Position numbers and translations under genes: made by a program
Notes under the pieces: generated by a model
What the model was told of the DNA's origin: nothing
The model's database searches: none
The model's input: the letters and a program-made list of their open reading frames with translations, nothing else
Assembly (NCBI GenBank): GCA_019058315.1
Contig: JAHPZH010000002.1
Location: 1,063,910 to 1,127,909, forward strand
Direction: 5' to 3'
Origin: Candidatus Helarchaeota archaeon
Lineage (GTDB): Archaea; Asgardarchaeota; Lokiarchaeia; Helarchaeales; RDOG01
DNA length: 64,000 nucleotides
In this document: positions 53,706 to 62,155 of the stretch, one piece after another
How positions within the stretch are numbered: the stretch's first letter is position 1
Layout: each line of letters opens with the position of its first letter

Positions 53706-54269
53706 TTATCTACCTTTAAACCATATTCCAAATTTTTCTAAACTCTTCTTTCTATGTGAGATTTTATTTTTTTCTTCTAAGCCCATTTCTGCATAAGTTT
53801 TGTTATTTCCCTCTTTTGGTAAAAAGATTGGATCAAAACCCCAACCTCCATTATTTCCTTTTAAAATTTTGGTTGAGATTGTTCCAGAAGTTTGACCAAT
53901 AAATGTTATAATAAAATCCTCGGATTCGCAATACGCGATTACAGACTTAAAAATTGCATTTTTATTTGTTTTATCTTTAATTAATTTTAAAATTCCATCA
54001 TTTCCTATTGTCTTATAAACATAAGATGAATATGGACCTGGAAATCCACTTAAGACCTCTATAAATAATCCAGAATCTTCAACGAATACGGGTTTCTTAA
54101 TTTCTTTAAATGCATATTTCACACTAAATTTAGAAATTTCTTCCAGGTCATTTGATTGGATTTCAGGGCATTCCAACAATATAGATTCAACTTTTATTTT
54201 ATATATTGCTAAAATCTTTGTTGCTTCTTTCAATTTATTTTTATTACTTGAAGCAAAATGAATTTTCAA
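53706..54269 (-). CDS. rdgB: XTP/dITP (non-canonical purine NTP) pyrophosphatase
   Basis: 187 residues. FASSNKNKLKEA (4-15) and FVEDSGLFIEVLSGFPGPYSSYV are the signature of the Ham1/RdgB family; GWGFDPIFLPKEG and TYAEMGLEEKNKISHR complete the active site. It removes deaminated purine nucleotides (XTP, ITP) from the pool. TTG 54269 has GTGAT with 5 nt spacing and overlaps the upstream stop by 4 nt (coupled translation). Confidence 0.93.
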   Translation of the reverse strand: MKIHFASSNKNKLKEATKILAIYKIKVESILLECPEIQSNDLEEISKFSVKYAFKEIKKPVFVEDSGLFIEVLSGFPGPYSSYVYKTIGNDGILKLIKDKTNKNAIFKSVIAYCESEDFIITFIGQTSGTISTKILKGNNGGWGFDPIFLPKEGNNKTYAEMGLEEKNKISHRKKSLEKFGIWFKGR

Positions 54270-54856
54270 TCAGTATCACTCCCTTCTTCCCCAAAGGTTT
54301 TTTTTTCTTTTTTAAATTTTTTGTTTTCTTTTGAATCCTTAATATATTTAACTTTAATTTCTTTTCTCTCAGGTAAAACAAATATAGTCCCATCATCTGG
54401 ATACTCAAAATGTCCATCTAATAGCTCATCTGCCATAAGTAAAACAATAATATCCTCAATTTTATCTATATCGAAATTTGTTTTTTTCTCTATTGCAGAT
54501 AATGAAATTTTATTACCTTTTATTTTTGAAAGTGAGTGGATTATACTTAAAACACGCATTTTTTCATTTTCAAAGAGTGCTTCTTCAAAAATCTCGTCCT
54601 CTGTTAGATCCGGTTTAATAACCTCTTTAACTTGTTCCTTTTCTCTCTCAGAATATAAAGCTCTTATGTAAGATAAAACTGAATATATAAGAATAAGTGA
54701 AATGATTGGAATTATAGTTGTTAAAACAACCCATCTACCTTGAACATCAAAATTTAGTTGTTCCATAATTCTTATAGTTGGTGGGACAATTAGAAGAAAT
54801 ACAAATAATATCACACCAATAGTGGCTCCAATATAAATAAAATTTACCTTTTTCAT
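54266..54856 (-). CDS. two-TM membrane protein with cytoplasmic winged helix
   Basis: 196 residues. Two TM helices (about 6-28 and 46-66) precede a charged linker and a cytoplasmic alpha/beta domain (NEKMRVLSIIHSLSKIKGNKISLSAIEKKTNF...DEIIVLL-like helix, wing strands GHFEYPDDGTIFVLPER), which looks like a winged helix/PCI-type domain, then a Lys/Glu-rich tail. Conserved position between bud32 and rdgB in the supercluster. No function known to me. Confidence 0.5.
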   Translation of the reverse strand: MKKVNFIYIGATIGVILFVFLLIVPPTIRIMEQLNFDVQGRWVVLTTIIPIISLILIYSVLSYIRALYSEREKEQVKEVIKPDLTEDEIFEEALFENEKMRVLSIIHSLSKIKGNKISLSAIEKKTNFDIDKIEDIIVLLMADELLDGHFEYPDDGTIFVLPERKEIKVKYIKDSKENKKFKKEKKTFGEEGSDTD

Positions 54857-54863
54857 CCTTTTA

Positions 54864-55490
54864 TCATTCTTTTTGTCTTATAACATATCTTCCTCTATTA
54901 AGAATTTCATCCAATCTATCTATTACCTCAGATCCTTTAGTCTCCATTTCTATTAAATATTGATTTTTAATTTGCTGAAAATAACTCTTAGCATTTTTAA
55001 AATGTGTCGATTGTAATGCTCTTCTTAATAAATGTAAATCAATTCCAAAATCTTCAATTGAATTGGAAAAATCTCCCAATCCAAAATCTATTAAAATTAT
55101 TTTACCCCTTGATAAAATCATATTTGATGTGGTTAAATCTCCATGAATAATCCCATTATTATGTAAGCGACCAACCAAATAACCAATTTTCTTACAAATC
55201 TCCATTGAATTATTTGAGTTAAGAAATAATTCTTTAATTCTTTCTCCTTCTATATATTCCATTATAATTGTCGTATTTGGAATATCCACTTGATAAATTA
55301 TGGGAGTAGAAACCCCTATTCTTCGAGCTTCTGCTAAAAGTTTCGCTTCATGAATGGTTCTATATGTTCGAATTTGTTGATCAAGTGCTTCTATACGATA
55401 GTTTTTTGGTCTTCTAAATTTTCGAATTATCTGTTTTCCATACCAGGTTTCTTTATATAGATATGCTTCGGCTCCTTTTTTTATTAACAT
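54864..55490 (-). CDS. bud32: KEOPS complex kinase/ATPase Bud32
   Basis: 208 residues, a minimal protein-kinase fold. IKKGAEAYLYKETWYGKQIIRKFR holds the ATP-binding Lys region; HGDLTTSNMIL (catalytic loop) and LIDFGLGD (metal-binding DFG) are intact, and the C-lobe is short as in Bud32. It works with Kae1 in making t6A37 of tRNA. Encoded 16 nt after kae1, as separate genes rather than the fused form of some archaea. Confidence 0.93.
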   Translation of the reverse strand: MLIKKGAEAYLYKETWYGKQIIRKFRRPKNYRIEALDQQIRTYRTIHEAKLLAEARRIGVSTPIIYQVDIPNTTIIMEYIEGERIKELFLNSNNSMEICKKIGYLVGRLHNNGIIHGDLTTSNMILSRGKIILIDFGLGDFSNSIEDFGIDLHLLRRALQSTHFKNAKSYFQQIKNQYLIEMETKGSEVIDRLDEILNRGRYVIRQKE

Positions 55491-55506
55491 AACTTTTAAC
55501 CCACTA

Positions 55507-56493
55507 TCACTTTGTTATCCAAGGAATTTCAATTTCATCTAACCGCCATTTAGCTTTTATTTTTGTTTCTGCCAAATTTAATTTCATTCCATGTTGATAT
55601 TGTAAAATTCCAGTCCATGCAATCATTGCTCCATTATCACCCGCCAATTTTGGAGAAACGACATAAAAGTTCACATTATGTTCTTCTGAAATTGATTTTA
55701 ACATTTCCTGTAACCGTTTATTTGCAGCTACTCCCCCCGTTAATAAAATTGAATCTTTTTCGGTGTGTGCTAAAGCTCTCTCTGTTATTTCAGTTAGCAT
55801 TGAAAATGTGACCTCTTGTAGACTATAACAAAGATCATTTAAATTGGCACCTTCTGTAAATTTGTTATTAGCTGCGGTTAATAAACCAGAATAAGATAAA
55901 TCCATTCCTTTAACGACATAAGGTAATTTAATAAAATTTTTACCATTCTTAGCTAATTTCTCAACTTTAGGTCCTCCAGGATGTTGTAATCCTACATGTC
56001 TGGCGAATGTATCAAGTAAATTTCCGATTGGGATATCTAATGTCTCTCCAAATATCCTATATCTACCTTCTTCAAAGCCTGTTACCATTGAATTTCCACC
56101 AGAAACATATAATACAATTGGATCGATATGATTTCCAATCTCTTTTCTACCAATTTCAATATGGGCTAGACAATGATTTACACCAACTAAATCTTTAGAT
56201 AACAACTGGGAAAGTGATCTTGCTGCAACGGCTACAGATCTCAAACAAGGTCCCAACCCCGGTCCTTGTGAAAAGGCAATTAAATCAATATTTTTCATAC
56301 TCAAATTTGCTTTTTTTAGAGCTTCAATTAATAAAGGTTTAAAACATTTAGTGTGATGCTCAACTGCTTCTCTTGGATGTATCCCTCCAGTTTCAGGAAT
56401 ATATTGATCACTAATATTTACTAAAATTTTCTCATCTTGGATTATTCCAAAACTTAAGGTATGTGCAGTTCCTTCTATTCCTAAAGTTATCAT
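55507..56493 (-). CDS. kae1: tRNA threonylcarbamoyl transferase Kae1 (KEOPS)
   Basis: 328 residues. LGIEGTAHTLSFGI start, HPREAVEHHTK (first metal His pair region), SQGPGLGPCLR, HCLAHIEIGR (iron-binding His), YVSGGNSMV, GGPKVEKLAKNG and LTGGVAANKRL with DNGAMIAWTG near the end. It transfers threonylcarbamoyl to A37 of ANN-reading tRNAs. With bud32 this is the KEOPS core; no Cgi121 or Pcc1 is recognised in the window. Confidence 0.95.
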   Translation of the reverse strand: MITLGIEGTAHTLSFGIIQDEKILVNISDQYIPETGGIHPREAVEHHTKCFKPLLIEALKKANLSMKNIDLIAFSQGPGLGPCLRSVAVAARSLSQLLSKDLVGVNHCLAHIEIGRKEIGNHIDPIVLYVSGGNSMVTGFEEGRYRIFGETLDIPIGNLLDTFARHVGLQHPGGPKVEKLAKNGKNFIKLPYVVKGMDLSYSGLLTAANNKFTEGANLNDLCYSLQEVTFSMLTEITERALAHTEKDSILLTGGVAANKRLQEMLKSISEEHNVNFYVVSPKLAGDNGAMIAWTGILQYQHGMKLNLAETKIKAKWRLDEIEIPWITK

Positions 56494-56582
56494 TTATTAT
56501 CACTAAACTTAATAAAAAACTATAAACTTAAAAAATTTGAAATGGATTTTAATAAAATTTAAAACAGAAATTTAGGATTTAA

Positions 56583-56918
56583 TTAAATCAAAATTTCTTC
56601 TATTACCCAAAAATTTGTATGTGCCCCTATTTTACCTTTTTTAGCAAACATTGATGGAGCTGGCTTATTCTGATCACCAAAAATTAAGTTCTTTAATTCC
56701 CCAATTTTATTTTCTTTTTTAAGATAATCAACAAAATCTCTTAATAAATAAATATTTCTTTTGTTGGGTGCTATATCAAATCCCATAGTAGTTGTTGTGG
56801 TTATTAAACCTACAACAGAATAAATATTAGTTTTAGCATTTGGGATTCTAGAAAATTTAGCAGTTATATAACTAATTTTTAAATCCTTTGAAGGTGCTCT
56901 TTCGATTCTCATATCCAT
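56583..56918 (-). CDS. small protein of unknown function
   Basis: 111 residues, probably cytosolic alpha/beta. Strands 'KISYITAKFSRIPN' and 'NIYSVVGLITTTTTMGFDIAPN' are followed by a helix LLRDFVDYLKKEN and a tail with GKIGAHTNFWVIEEILI. It sits just upstream of kae1 on the same strand. I do not recognise the family; the TTTTT and GAHTNFW segments look conserved in character. Confidence 0.45.
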   Translation of the reverse strand: MDMRIERAPSKDLKISYITAKFSRIPNAKTNIYSVVGLITTTTTMGFDIAPNKRNIYLLRDFVDYLKKENKIGELKNLIFGDQNKPAPSMFAKKGKIGAHTNFWVIEEILI

Positions 56919-57031
56919 TATTTCAACTATCCTTATTAATAATTAATTTAGTCCATATCTTATTAGAAAAACATACTATAAATCAGTTAAGTTTTATAAA
57001 ATAATTTTTTAAATAATAAAATTCGATTCTC

Positions 57032-57343
57032 CTAATCGATCAAAAATCTAAGGACATTAATTATTGTGCTTATTTTCTCTATTTCGTCTGAATAATATAA
57101 TAAATTCCATAACTGTATGCTGCTAGAAATAAATACCAATACAAGATAGGGTAGAATATATCTTAATCTCATTTTTTTTTCTATATTTTCTCTTTTTTTC
57201 AGCATAATGACATAAATAACTAATATAATTGGTCCAATTAACATAAGAATAAGAGATATGAGCCTCAAAGCACTTTCTAGGGCCTCCATTTCATCTTTTA
57301 TTACTTTAAGATAAACGTATACTATTAAAACATCTATTCTCAA
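57032..57343 (-). CDS. small membrane protein, two TM helices
   Basis: 103 residues from TTG 57343, which has AAAGGTG with 7 nt spacing. TM helices lie near 26-47 and 63-82, joined by a basic loop (KKRENIEKKMRLR). Located between the DUF422-like gene and the 56.6 kb gene. No family recognised. Confidence 0.45.
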   Translation of the reverse strand: MRIDVLIVYVYLKVIKDEMEALESALRLISLILMLIGPIILVIYVIMLKKRENIEKKMRLRYILPYLVLVFISSSIQLWNLLYYSDEIEKISTIINVLRFLID

Positions 57344-57385
57344 TTAAATGCACCTTTCTAGTCGACATTTTTCTTTACTAATTGG

Positions 57386-58207
57386 TTATTTAGGAATAAA
57401 TTTTGGTAATTTCCAATTATAAAAATATGATAATATATAAAACATACAAATAAAAATTATAAAAAACCAACCAAAATAGATTAGATAGGGAATATCATAA
57501 GGTCCTAAAACCATTATTGGATTATTTGAATTATAACTCCAAATTGGGGAATGAGATCCAACACCATAAAATTCTATTCCCCAACCCAAGGGAGTAATAG
57601 TCAGCGCAGAAGCGGCAATTAAGATAAATTTTCCAAAACTTTTTAATTCTTTATGTTTTTTCCATTCAAAAAGAAATAAACATACTAACACGCCGTATAT
57701 CATAACAGAAAGCCAAAGAAAATATGAAAACAATGGTAAACCTATTATATCAGATATGAGCCAAGTATGGCTTGCTAATACACCATAATTATTTTGCAGC
57801 CAATTATTTATATAATATCCAACAGAAATTATTGCAAGACCCCAAGAAACAGGGAAGGTATAAATAGCACCTACCTCTATAAGCATTTTTATTTTATCTC
57901 TTCTTGTTAAAGGTAAATTGGTATTATTTACTAATTCTAAAAGACGAGTTATCGTGATAGATCCATAAAGCATGACGAAGAACCAACCAAACCATATTGG
58001 CAGTGGAAGCCCAAAAATTGGAATTAATTGTTTTATTGAATAGGAAAAAAAACCTAATTGTATAGATATTATTTCCAAAATCCATCCAATGGGTGCTGAA
58101 AGAAGAGTTGCTAAAATTATCATTCTTTTATTTCGACAAATTAAAAAAAAACCAATATCTCCAGCTACAATAGTTGTTGCAAAAATTTGAGTAATAACAT
58201 GAACCAT
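57386..58207 (-). CDS. polytopic membrane protein with internal duplication (carotenoid-biosynthesis/DUF422-like)
   Basis: 273 residues with about eight TM helices. Two halves repeat the pattern 'A/T-P-x-GW-x-x-E-x-x-x-x-x...P-x-L/I-x-FGWFF': SAPIGWILEIISIQ with LPLPIWFGWFF, then TITPLGWGIEFYG with IPYLIYFGWFF. Glu and aromatic residues within the membrane recall the DUF422/CruF carotenoid hydratases, but the match is only suggestive. It interrupts the run between rps27ae and kae1. Confidence 0.45.
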   Translation of the reverse strand: MVHVITQIFATTIVAGDIGFFLICRNKRMIILATLLSAPIGWILEIISIQLGFFSYSIKQLIPIFGLPLPIWFGWFFVMLYGSITITRLLELVNNTNLPLTRRDKIKMLIEVGAIYTFPVSWGLAIISVGYYINNWLQNNYGVLASHTWLISDIIGLPLFSYFLWLSVMIYGVLVCLFLFEWKKHKELKSFGKFILIAASALTITPLGWGIEFYGVGSHSPIWSYNSNNPIMVLGPYDIPYLIYFGWFFIIFICMFYILSYFYNWKLPKFIPK

Positions 58208-58273
58208 ATTTAAACCGGAGAATGATTTTAATAATTAAAAAAAAATCTAAAATTTTTAATTAAAAAACCTAAA

Positions 58274-58543
58274 TTATCTTTTTCTTTTCTTCTTAGGTTT
58301 TGCTATTGTTTTTGTTGGTTTTTCTCTTGGTTTAGCTTTTTTTTCTGTTTCTTCAGGTTCTTCTCTAACTTTTTTTGGTTGTTTTTTCTTAAATTCAGTG
58401 AATCCGCAATGCCCACATACTATTCTATCGTACATTTCGGCCATAAATGTTCCAGGACCACATCTTGGACAAAATTTTCTAGTTCTTTTTAAGGTTTCTC
58501 CATCTTCAGAAACTTTATAATATTTTCCTACTCCTTTTGACAA
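58274..58543 (-). CDS. rps27ae: ribosomal protein S27Ae with lysine-rich tail
   Basis: 89 residues. [38 protein letters not shown] gives the four-Cys zinc finger of eS31. The C-terminal ~35 residues ([13 protein letters not shown]...KKKRKR) are an unusual charged extension; most archaeal forms end soon after the zinc finger. No ubiquitin fusion. Follows rps24e by 3 nt. Confidence 0.93.
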   Translation of the reverse strand: MSKGVGKYYKVSEDGETLKRTRKFCPRCGPGTFMAEMYDRIVCGHCGFTEFKKKQPKKVREEPEETEKKAKPREKPTKTIAKPKKKRKR

Positions 58544-58546
58544 TAT

Positions 58547-58849
58547 TTATTCCTCTTTCTTCTTTTCTGTTTTTTCTTGATTTCTCTTAATAATATGTTT
58601 TGGTTCAACAAGTTTTGCTCGTTCTTCTGATTCATAAATTCTTACAAGTCCAATAGTTTTAGGTAATCCAAATTTGGATTTCAAAGATTTAACATAAGTA
58701 TTTTCTAATGGAACATTAAGTTGCGCGGCAATTTTTTTACGTATTTCAAATCTTGTTGGAGTACTTTTTTTATCATGTTCAATTTCGAAAGATATTTCCT
58801 TTCTTTTTAATAAAACATTTTCCTTTTCTGAAAGGATGTTGATTGCCAA
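58547..58849 (-). CDS. rps24e: ribosomal protein S24e
   Basis: 100 residues. NVLLKRKEISFEIEH, TPTRFEIRKKIAAQLN and KSKFGLPKTIGLVRIYES mark eS24. Ends in an extra Lys/Glu tail. GGTG with 7 nt spacing precedes TTG 58849. In operon with rps27ae and the dephospho-CoA kinase. Confidence 0.93.
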   Translation of the reverse strand: MAINILSEKENVLLKRKEISFEIEHDKKSTPTRFEIRKKIAAQLNVPLENTYVKSLKSKFGLPKTIGLVRIYESEERAKLVEPKHIIKRNQEKTEKKKEE

Positions 58850-58868
58850 TATTTATCACCAATTTCTA

Positions 58869-59402
58869 CTATATTTTATTCATTTGATCAATATAACCTT
58901 GAAATTCCTTCTTTTTTTCATCATTAACCTTAATCATAACAACTCCAGAAGGTCCTGCTATGGGAGGTTGTCCATAAAACACTAATGACCCATTCGGTGC
59001 GAGCATAACCGCAGGGAGGGCTAATAAATCTTCTTCGCCCTCTACACGAATTTCAACTAATTCTTTTAATGAATAGGCTTTTTTTAAGATTTCCCAACTA
59101 TTTTTTTCAATTAAAGCTGGGCGATTTTTTAAATGTAAGACATGTATTCCAGCTTTTCCAACCTCTTCTTTTGAGGTTCGTAAAGTTTTCCCGTCTATTA
59201 CGAAAACATTTATTTCTACTTTTGCTTTCAACAAATTTCTAGAAACAATATCTCCAACGGCAACTATTAAGGGAGGTTTCAACTCTTTTATATAATTTTT
59301 AACAATTTTGATTGTTTCTTCAGGGTCTCCTTCTATTAAAATCCCTAAGGGTTTTTTTAATACTTGTCTTAAATGCTTTGTTATTTCTAAATTATATTCC
59401 AA
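58869..59402 (-). CDS. GTP-dependent dephospho-CoA kinase (DUF359)
   Basis: 177 residues. PLGILIEGDPEET, IVAVGDIVSRNLL, FVIDGKTLR, then VEGEEDLLALPAVMLAPNGSLVFYGQPP and GPSGVVMIKV are the signature blocks of the archaeal DUF359 family, shown to phosphorylate dephospho-CoA with GTP in the last step of CoA synthesis. Located between spt4 and rps24e, its usual archaeal site. Start TTG 59402 with GTGA upstream. Confidence 0.9.
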   Translation of the reverse strand: MEYNLEITKHLRQVLKKPLGILIEGDPEETIKIVKNYIKELKPPLIVAVGDIVSRNLLKAKVEINVFVIDGKTLRTSKEEVGKAGIHVLHLKNRPALIEKNSWEILKKAYSLKELVEIRVEGEEDLLALPAVMLAPNGSLVFYGQPPIAGPSGVVMIKVNDEKKKEFQGYIDQMNKI

Positions 59403-59424
59403 GATATTTTCACTTATAAAAAAA

Positions 59425-59610
59425 TTAACGGACTTTTAAAGCATATTTACCTGGTTCACTGACATTTAATTTACTGGCTATTAGTGAATTCGTCGGATCT
59501 ATTATGACTACCACACCAACAAAGTTTTCTGATAAATTTGAAGTCTTACATTTTGGACAATGGCTACTTTCTGTTATTCTATGACAGGTTCTACAGGCTT
59601 TTTCTTTAAT
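59425..59610 (-). CDS. spt4: transcription elongation factor Spt4 (RpoE''), ATT start
   Basis: 61 residues, the normal archaeal length. Reads (M)-KEKACRTCHRITE, SSHCPKCKTSNLSENFVG, VVIIDPTNSLIASKLNV and EPGKYALKV. The two Cys-x2-Cys pairs bind zinc and the rest forms the Spt5-NGN partner surface. Together with Spt5 it clamps RNA polymerase. There is no ATG, GTG or TTG at the N-terminus: the frame opens with TAA then ATT-AAA-GAA. GAGGTG (59618-59623) precedes the ATT by 7 nt. The gene follows the rpoE' stop by 13 nt, as in other archaea. This is the clearest AUU-start case in the window. Confidence 0.93.
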   Translation of the reverse strand: MKEKACRTCHRITESSHCPKCKTSNLSENFVGVVVIIDPTNSLIASKLNVSEPGKYALKVR

Positions 59611-59617
59611 TTAAGAG

Positions 59618-59623
59618 CACCTC
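59618..59623 (-). promoter_or_regulatory. Shine-Dalgarno GAGGTG before spt4 ATT start
   Basis: GAGGTG on the minus strand begins right after the rpoE' stop codon and stands 7 nt before ATT 59608-59610. It sets the start of Spt4. Confidence 0.7.
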
Positions 59624-60259
59624 TTATCTTTTTCGTTTTTTCTTTCTTTTCGATTCTTTTGCAGGTTTTTGGGTTTCCTTCTTATCTTCTTTGGTAATCC
59701 GTTCAGGTTCGATTCCTAAAATTTTATCTTGTATCCAATCGGTTTTTCCTAAATATGGTGTTCTCATGGTTAATCCTAATTTCCCAGATCTTGAGCCTCC
59801 TGTCCCTATAGAAACAGCAACAATTCGAGCTCGTACCTGATCTCCTTCCATAATCACTCTACCAGTTTCTTTTGCTAATAAAGTTCCTTTTTTAATATCA
59901 AATGAAATATAGTCGTCTGTAACTTGAGAAACATGAATTAAACCGTCCAATGGTCCAAGCCGAACAAATAATCCAAATTCTACGATTTCTACAACTTCGC
60001 CCTCAACGATCTCATACATATCAGGCTTAAATGTTAAGACTTGGAACGTTACATGATTATAAGAGGCACCATCCCCCGGTAAAAGCTTTCCAATTCCTAC
60101 ATCCACGACTTTTACAACAGCAATAATAAATCCTAAATTTGGTGTAATTTTATCCTCGTATTCAAGCTTCAATATCTCTTGAGCAACTTCTTTAAGGTCT
60201 CCACCAAATCGATTAGGCGGAATTCTGACTACATCTTTCACAGTAATTAATTTAAACAT
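59624..60259 (-). CDS. rpoE1: RNA polymerase subunit E' (Rpo7)
   Basis: 211 residues. N-terminal RNP-like domain (FKLITVKDVVRIPPNRFG, then DGASYNHVTFQVLTFKP) and S1/OB domain VEGEVVEIVEFGLFVRLGPLDGLIHVSQV, YISFD, GDQVRARIVAVSI. It forms the polymerase stalk with Rpo4. The C-terminus carries a Lys/Arg-rich extension (KKETQKPAKESKRKKKRKR) beyond the usual ~187 residues. Upstream of spt4 in one operon. Confidence 0.95.
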   Translation of the reverse strand: MFKLITVKDVVRIPPNRFGGDLKEVAQEILKLEYEDKITPNLGFIIAVVKVVDVGIGKLLPGDGASYNHVTFQVLTFKPDMYEIVEGEVVEIVEFGLFVRLGPLDGLIHVSQVTDDYISFDIKKGTLLAKETGRVIMEGDQVRARIVAVSIGTGGSRSGKLGLTMRTPYLGKTDWIQDKILGIEPERITKEDKKETQKPAKESKRKKKRKR

Positions 60260-60417
60260 TATATCTTTGACCTTTAATTTAAAATTTATATTTTTTTATA
60301 ATTCTCTTACTAAAGTTAAGAAATTTTTAACCTTAAATAAAAATTATACTAAAGAATTAAAGTTCCTTATTGTTTTATTATTTTAAATATTTCCAATTAG
60401 ATGAGTTTAATAGATTA

Positions 60418-60804
60418 TTAAAATGTAAATCCTTCAAGAATTAGGTATTTCTTTTGTCTTAAATAAATAATTGGAACTCCATGACTTTTTAATTTCTTTT
60501 TTAAAACTTTATCATTCGTAGCTACGATCCGATTTTTTTCTTTAGCAATTCTTAAAATGAATTCATCAATACTTTCTTTCGGTAAAGGAGAATCGTCATG
60601 AATTTCGCATTTTTCAGTTATTTTTAACGCCATCTGGATTCTTTTTTTCCATATCACAGAATCTTTTTTTGTACCTAGCTTTTTTAATTCTTCGATAATA
60701 GCTGGAAAAGTTAATAATCTATAAGTCGTTGGAATTATCCTATCAAATTCTTCAAATATATCAATTTTAAAATCAAATAGAATAAAGAAAAAGTTTGTAT
60801 CCAT
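60418..60804 (-). CDS. PIN-domain nuclease (archaeal Fcf1/Utp23-like)
   Basis: 128 residues from ATG 60804, which has AGGAG with 5 nt spacing. GTG 60834 would add ten residues. MDTNFFF supplies the first acidic residue, FPAIIEELKKL the second, and DEFILRIAKEKNRIVATNDKVLKKKLK the remaining acids of the PIN active site. Archaeal PIN proteins in this position, next to aIF2-gamma and RpoE', are thought to process rRNA. Not toxin-like: no antitoxin gene is adjacent. Confidence 0.8.
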   Translation of the reverse strand: MDTNFFFILFDFKIDIFEEFDRIIPTTYRLLTFPAIIEELKKLGTKKDSVIWKKRIQMALKITEKCEIHDDSPLPKESIDEFILRIAKEKNRIVATNDKVLKKKLKSHGVPIIYLRQKKYLILEGFTF

Positions 60805-60880
60805 AATTACTCCTAAAAAGTCCAAATCTTTCACAATTGAAATTCTTATTTTTTAATTTCTCTAATTTAATATCTTCGTA

Positions 60881-62146
60881 TTATTCTATGATTACTCCAT
60901 ATCCAATTAGTCTCCAACGACCGCTTATTTGTCGACTTATGGCAACACGTTGACCAACTTCGGCACAAACTGGTCTTTTAAGTGCTATTTCTATAACTTT
61001 CTTTTTTATTGAAGTAACCGGACCTACCGTCATTTCAATTCCAACATTAAGCATCAGAATTTCTTTATTAGCGATTTCCTTTACTTTTATTAATTCTCTA
61101 GCTCCAACAACTCTTTCTAGTAATTTCTTTTCTAGACGTAAATTCTGCCAAGTTGGTGGTAATGTTCCCGGTTTGCCTGCTACATTGCCAATTAGACTAT
61201 CTGCTTTTGTTAAGGCAGGATCTAATTTAGTTCCAATACCAATTAATCCTCCTGCGACAGCTTCATTCAAACCGCGTATATCTCCCGCTTGAAGTGAAGT
61301 AACTTCGGTTAATATTGGTTCATATTTAGTCTTATCTTTCATGGGGTTTATAATGCCTGGCCGTATTTCAATCTCATCTCCCAGTTTCACCTTACCCCTT
61401 GCAATTGTACAACCTAAAACTCCTCCAACAAGGTCTTTTGGACTAGTTCCTGGTTTACAAATATCAAATGACCGCGCCACATAGCAAAGAAATGGTTTAT
61501 CAAGATCTCTATCAGGAGTGGGTATTTTTTCCTCAATTGCTTGAAGTAAAACATCTAAATTTGCCTTATGAATTGCTGATATGGGAATTATAGGTATGCC
61601 ATTATTTTTATTATCGATAAACTTCGCAATATCTCGATAGTTTTCCATATTTTGTTCGAAAGAACGTAATTCGATCTTATTTTGAACTGCGACAATATTT
61701 GCTACGTTAGTAATTTTTATTGTTTCATAATGTTCCCTTGTTTGAGGCATAGGACATTTTTCATTCGCAGCAATAACTAAAATGGCACCATCCATTATAA
61801 AAGCACCAGAAATCGTGGTCGCCATAAATATTTCATGACCTGGTGCATCTACAAATGAAACTCTTCGTTTTAATTCGAGTTTACTACCACATTTATTACA
61901 TTTATTCTTCGGACTTAATTCTGGAGTAGAATAGGCCTCAGGAGGTTCGCAAGTGGGACATTTTAATATATCCACATCTGCATAACCTAATTTAATTGAA
62001 ATACCTCTTTTTATTTCATCGGAATGTCTATCGGTCCATTCACCAGATAAACTCTGAACTAAAGTAGTCTTTCCATGGTCTACATGACCGATCATACCTA
62101 TATTTACTTCTGCTTGTCTAGGTTCAACTTTCTTACTCTTGGGCAT
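60881..62146 (-). CDS. eif2g: translation initiation factor aIF2 subunit gamma
   Basis: 421 residues. GTPase motifs GMIGHVDHGKTTL, GISIKLGYAD, DAPGHE and NKIE; a zinc knuckle with CPTC and CNKCG (about 56-83); EF-Tu-like domains 2 and 3, ending QISGRWRLIGYGVI. It carries initiator Met-tRNA to the small subunit, which matters because this genome seems to use non-AUG starts. ATG 62146 preferred (TGATTGAA before it); TTG 62155 directly abuts the S6e stop. S6e lies upstream with no gap. Confidence 0.95.
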   Translation of the reverse strand: MPKSKKVEPRQAEVNIGMIGHVDHGKTTLVQSLSGEWTDRHSDEIKRGISIKLGYADVDILKCPTCEPPEAYSTPELSPKNKCNKCGSKLELKRRVSFVDAPGHEIFMATTISGAFIMDGAILVIAANEKCPMPQTREHYETIKITNVANIVAVQNKIELRSFEQNMENYRDIAKFIDNKNNGIPIIPISAIHKANLDVLLQAIEEKIPTPDRDLDKPFLCYVARSFDICKPGTSPKDLVGGVLGCTIARGKVKLGDEIEIRPGIINPMKDKTKYEPILTEVTSLQAGDIRGLNEAVAGGLIGIGTKLDPALTKADSLIGNVAGKPGTLPPTWQNLRLEKKLLERVVGARELIKVKEIANKEILMLNVGIEMTVGPVTSIKKKVIEIALKRPVCAEVGQRVAISRQISGRWRLIGYGVIIE

Positions 62147-62155
62147 TTCAATCAA

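Noticed and set aside
60418..60834. PIN protein as a VapC toxin
   Set aside because: No antitoxin gene next to it; position beside aIF2-gamma and RpoE' is the conserved archaeal housekeeping site.
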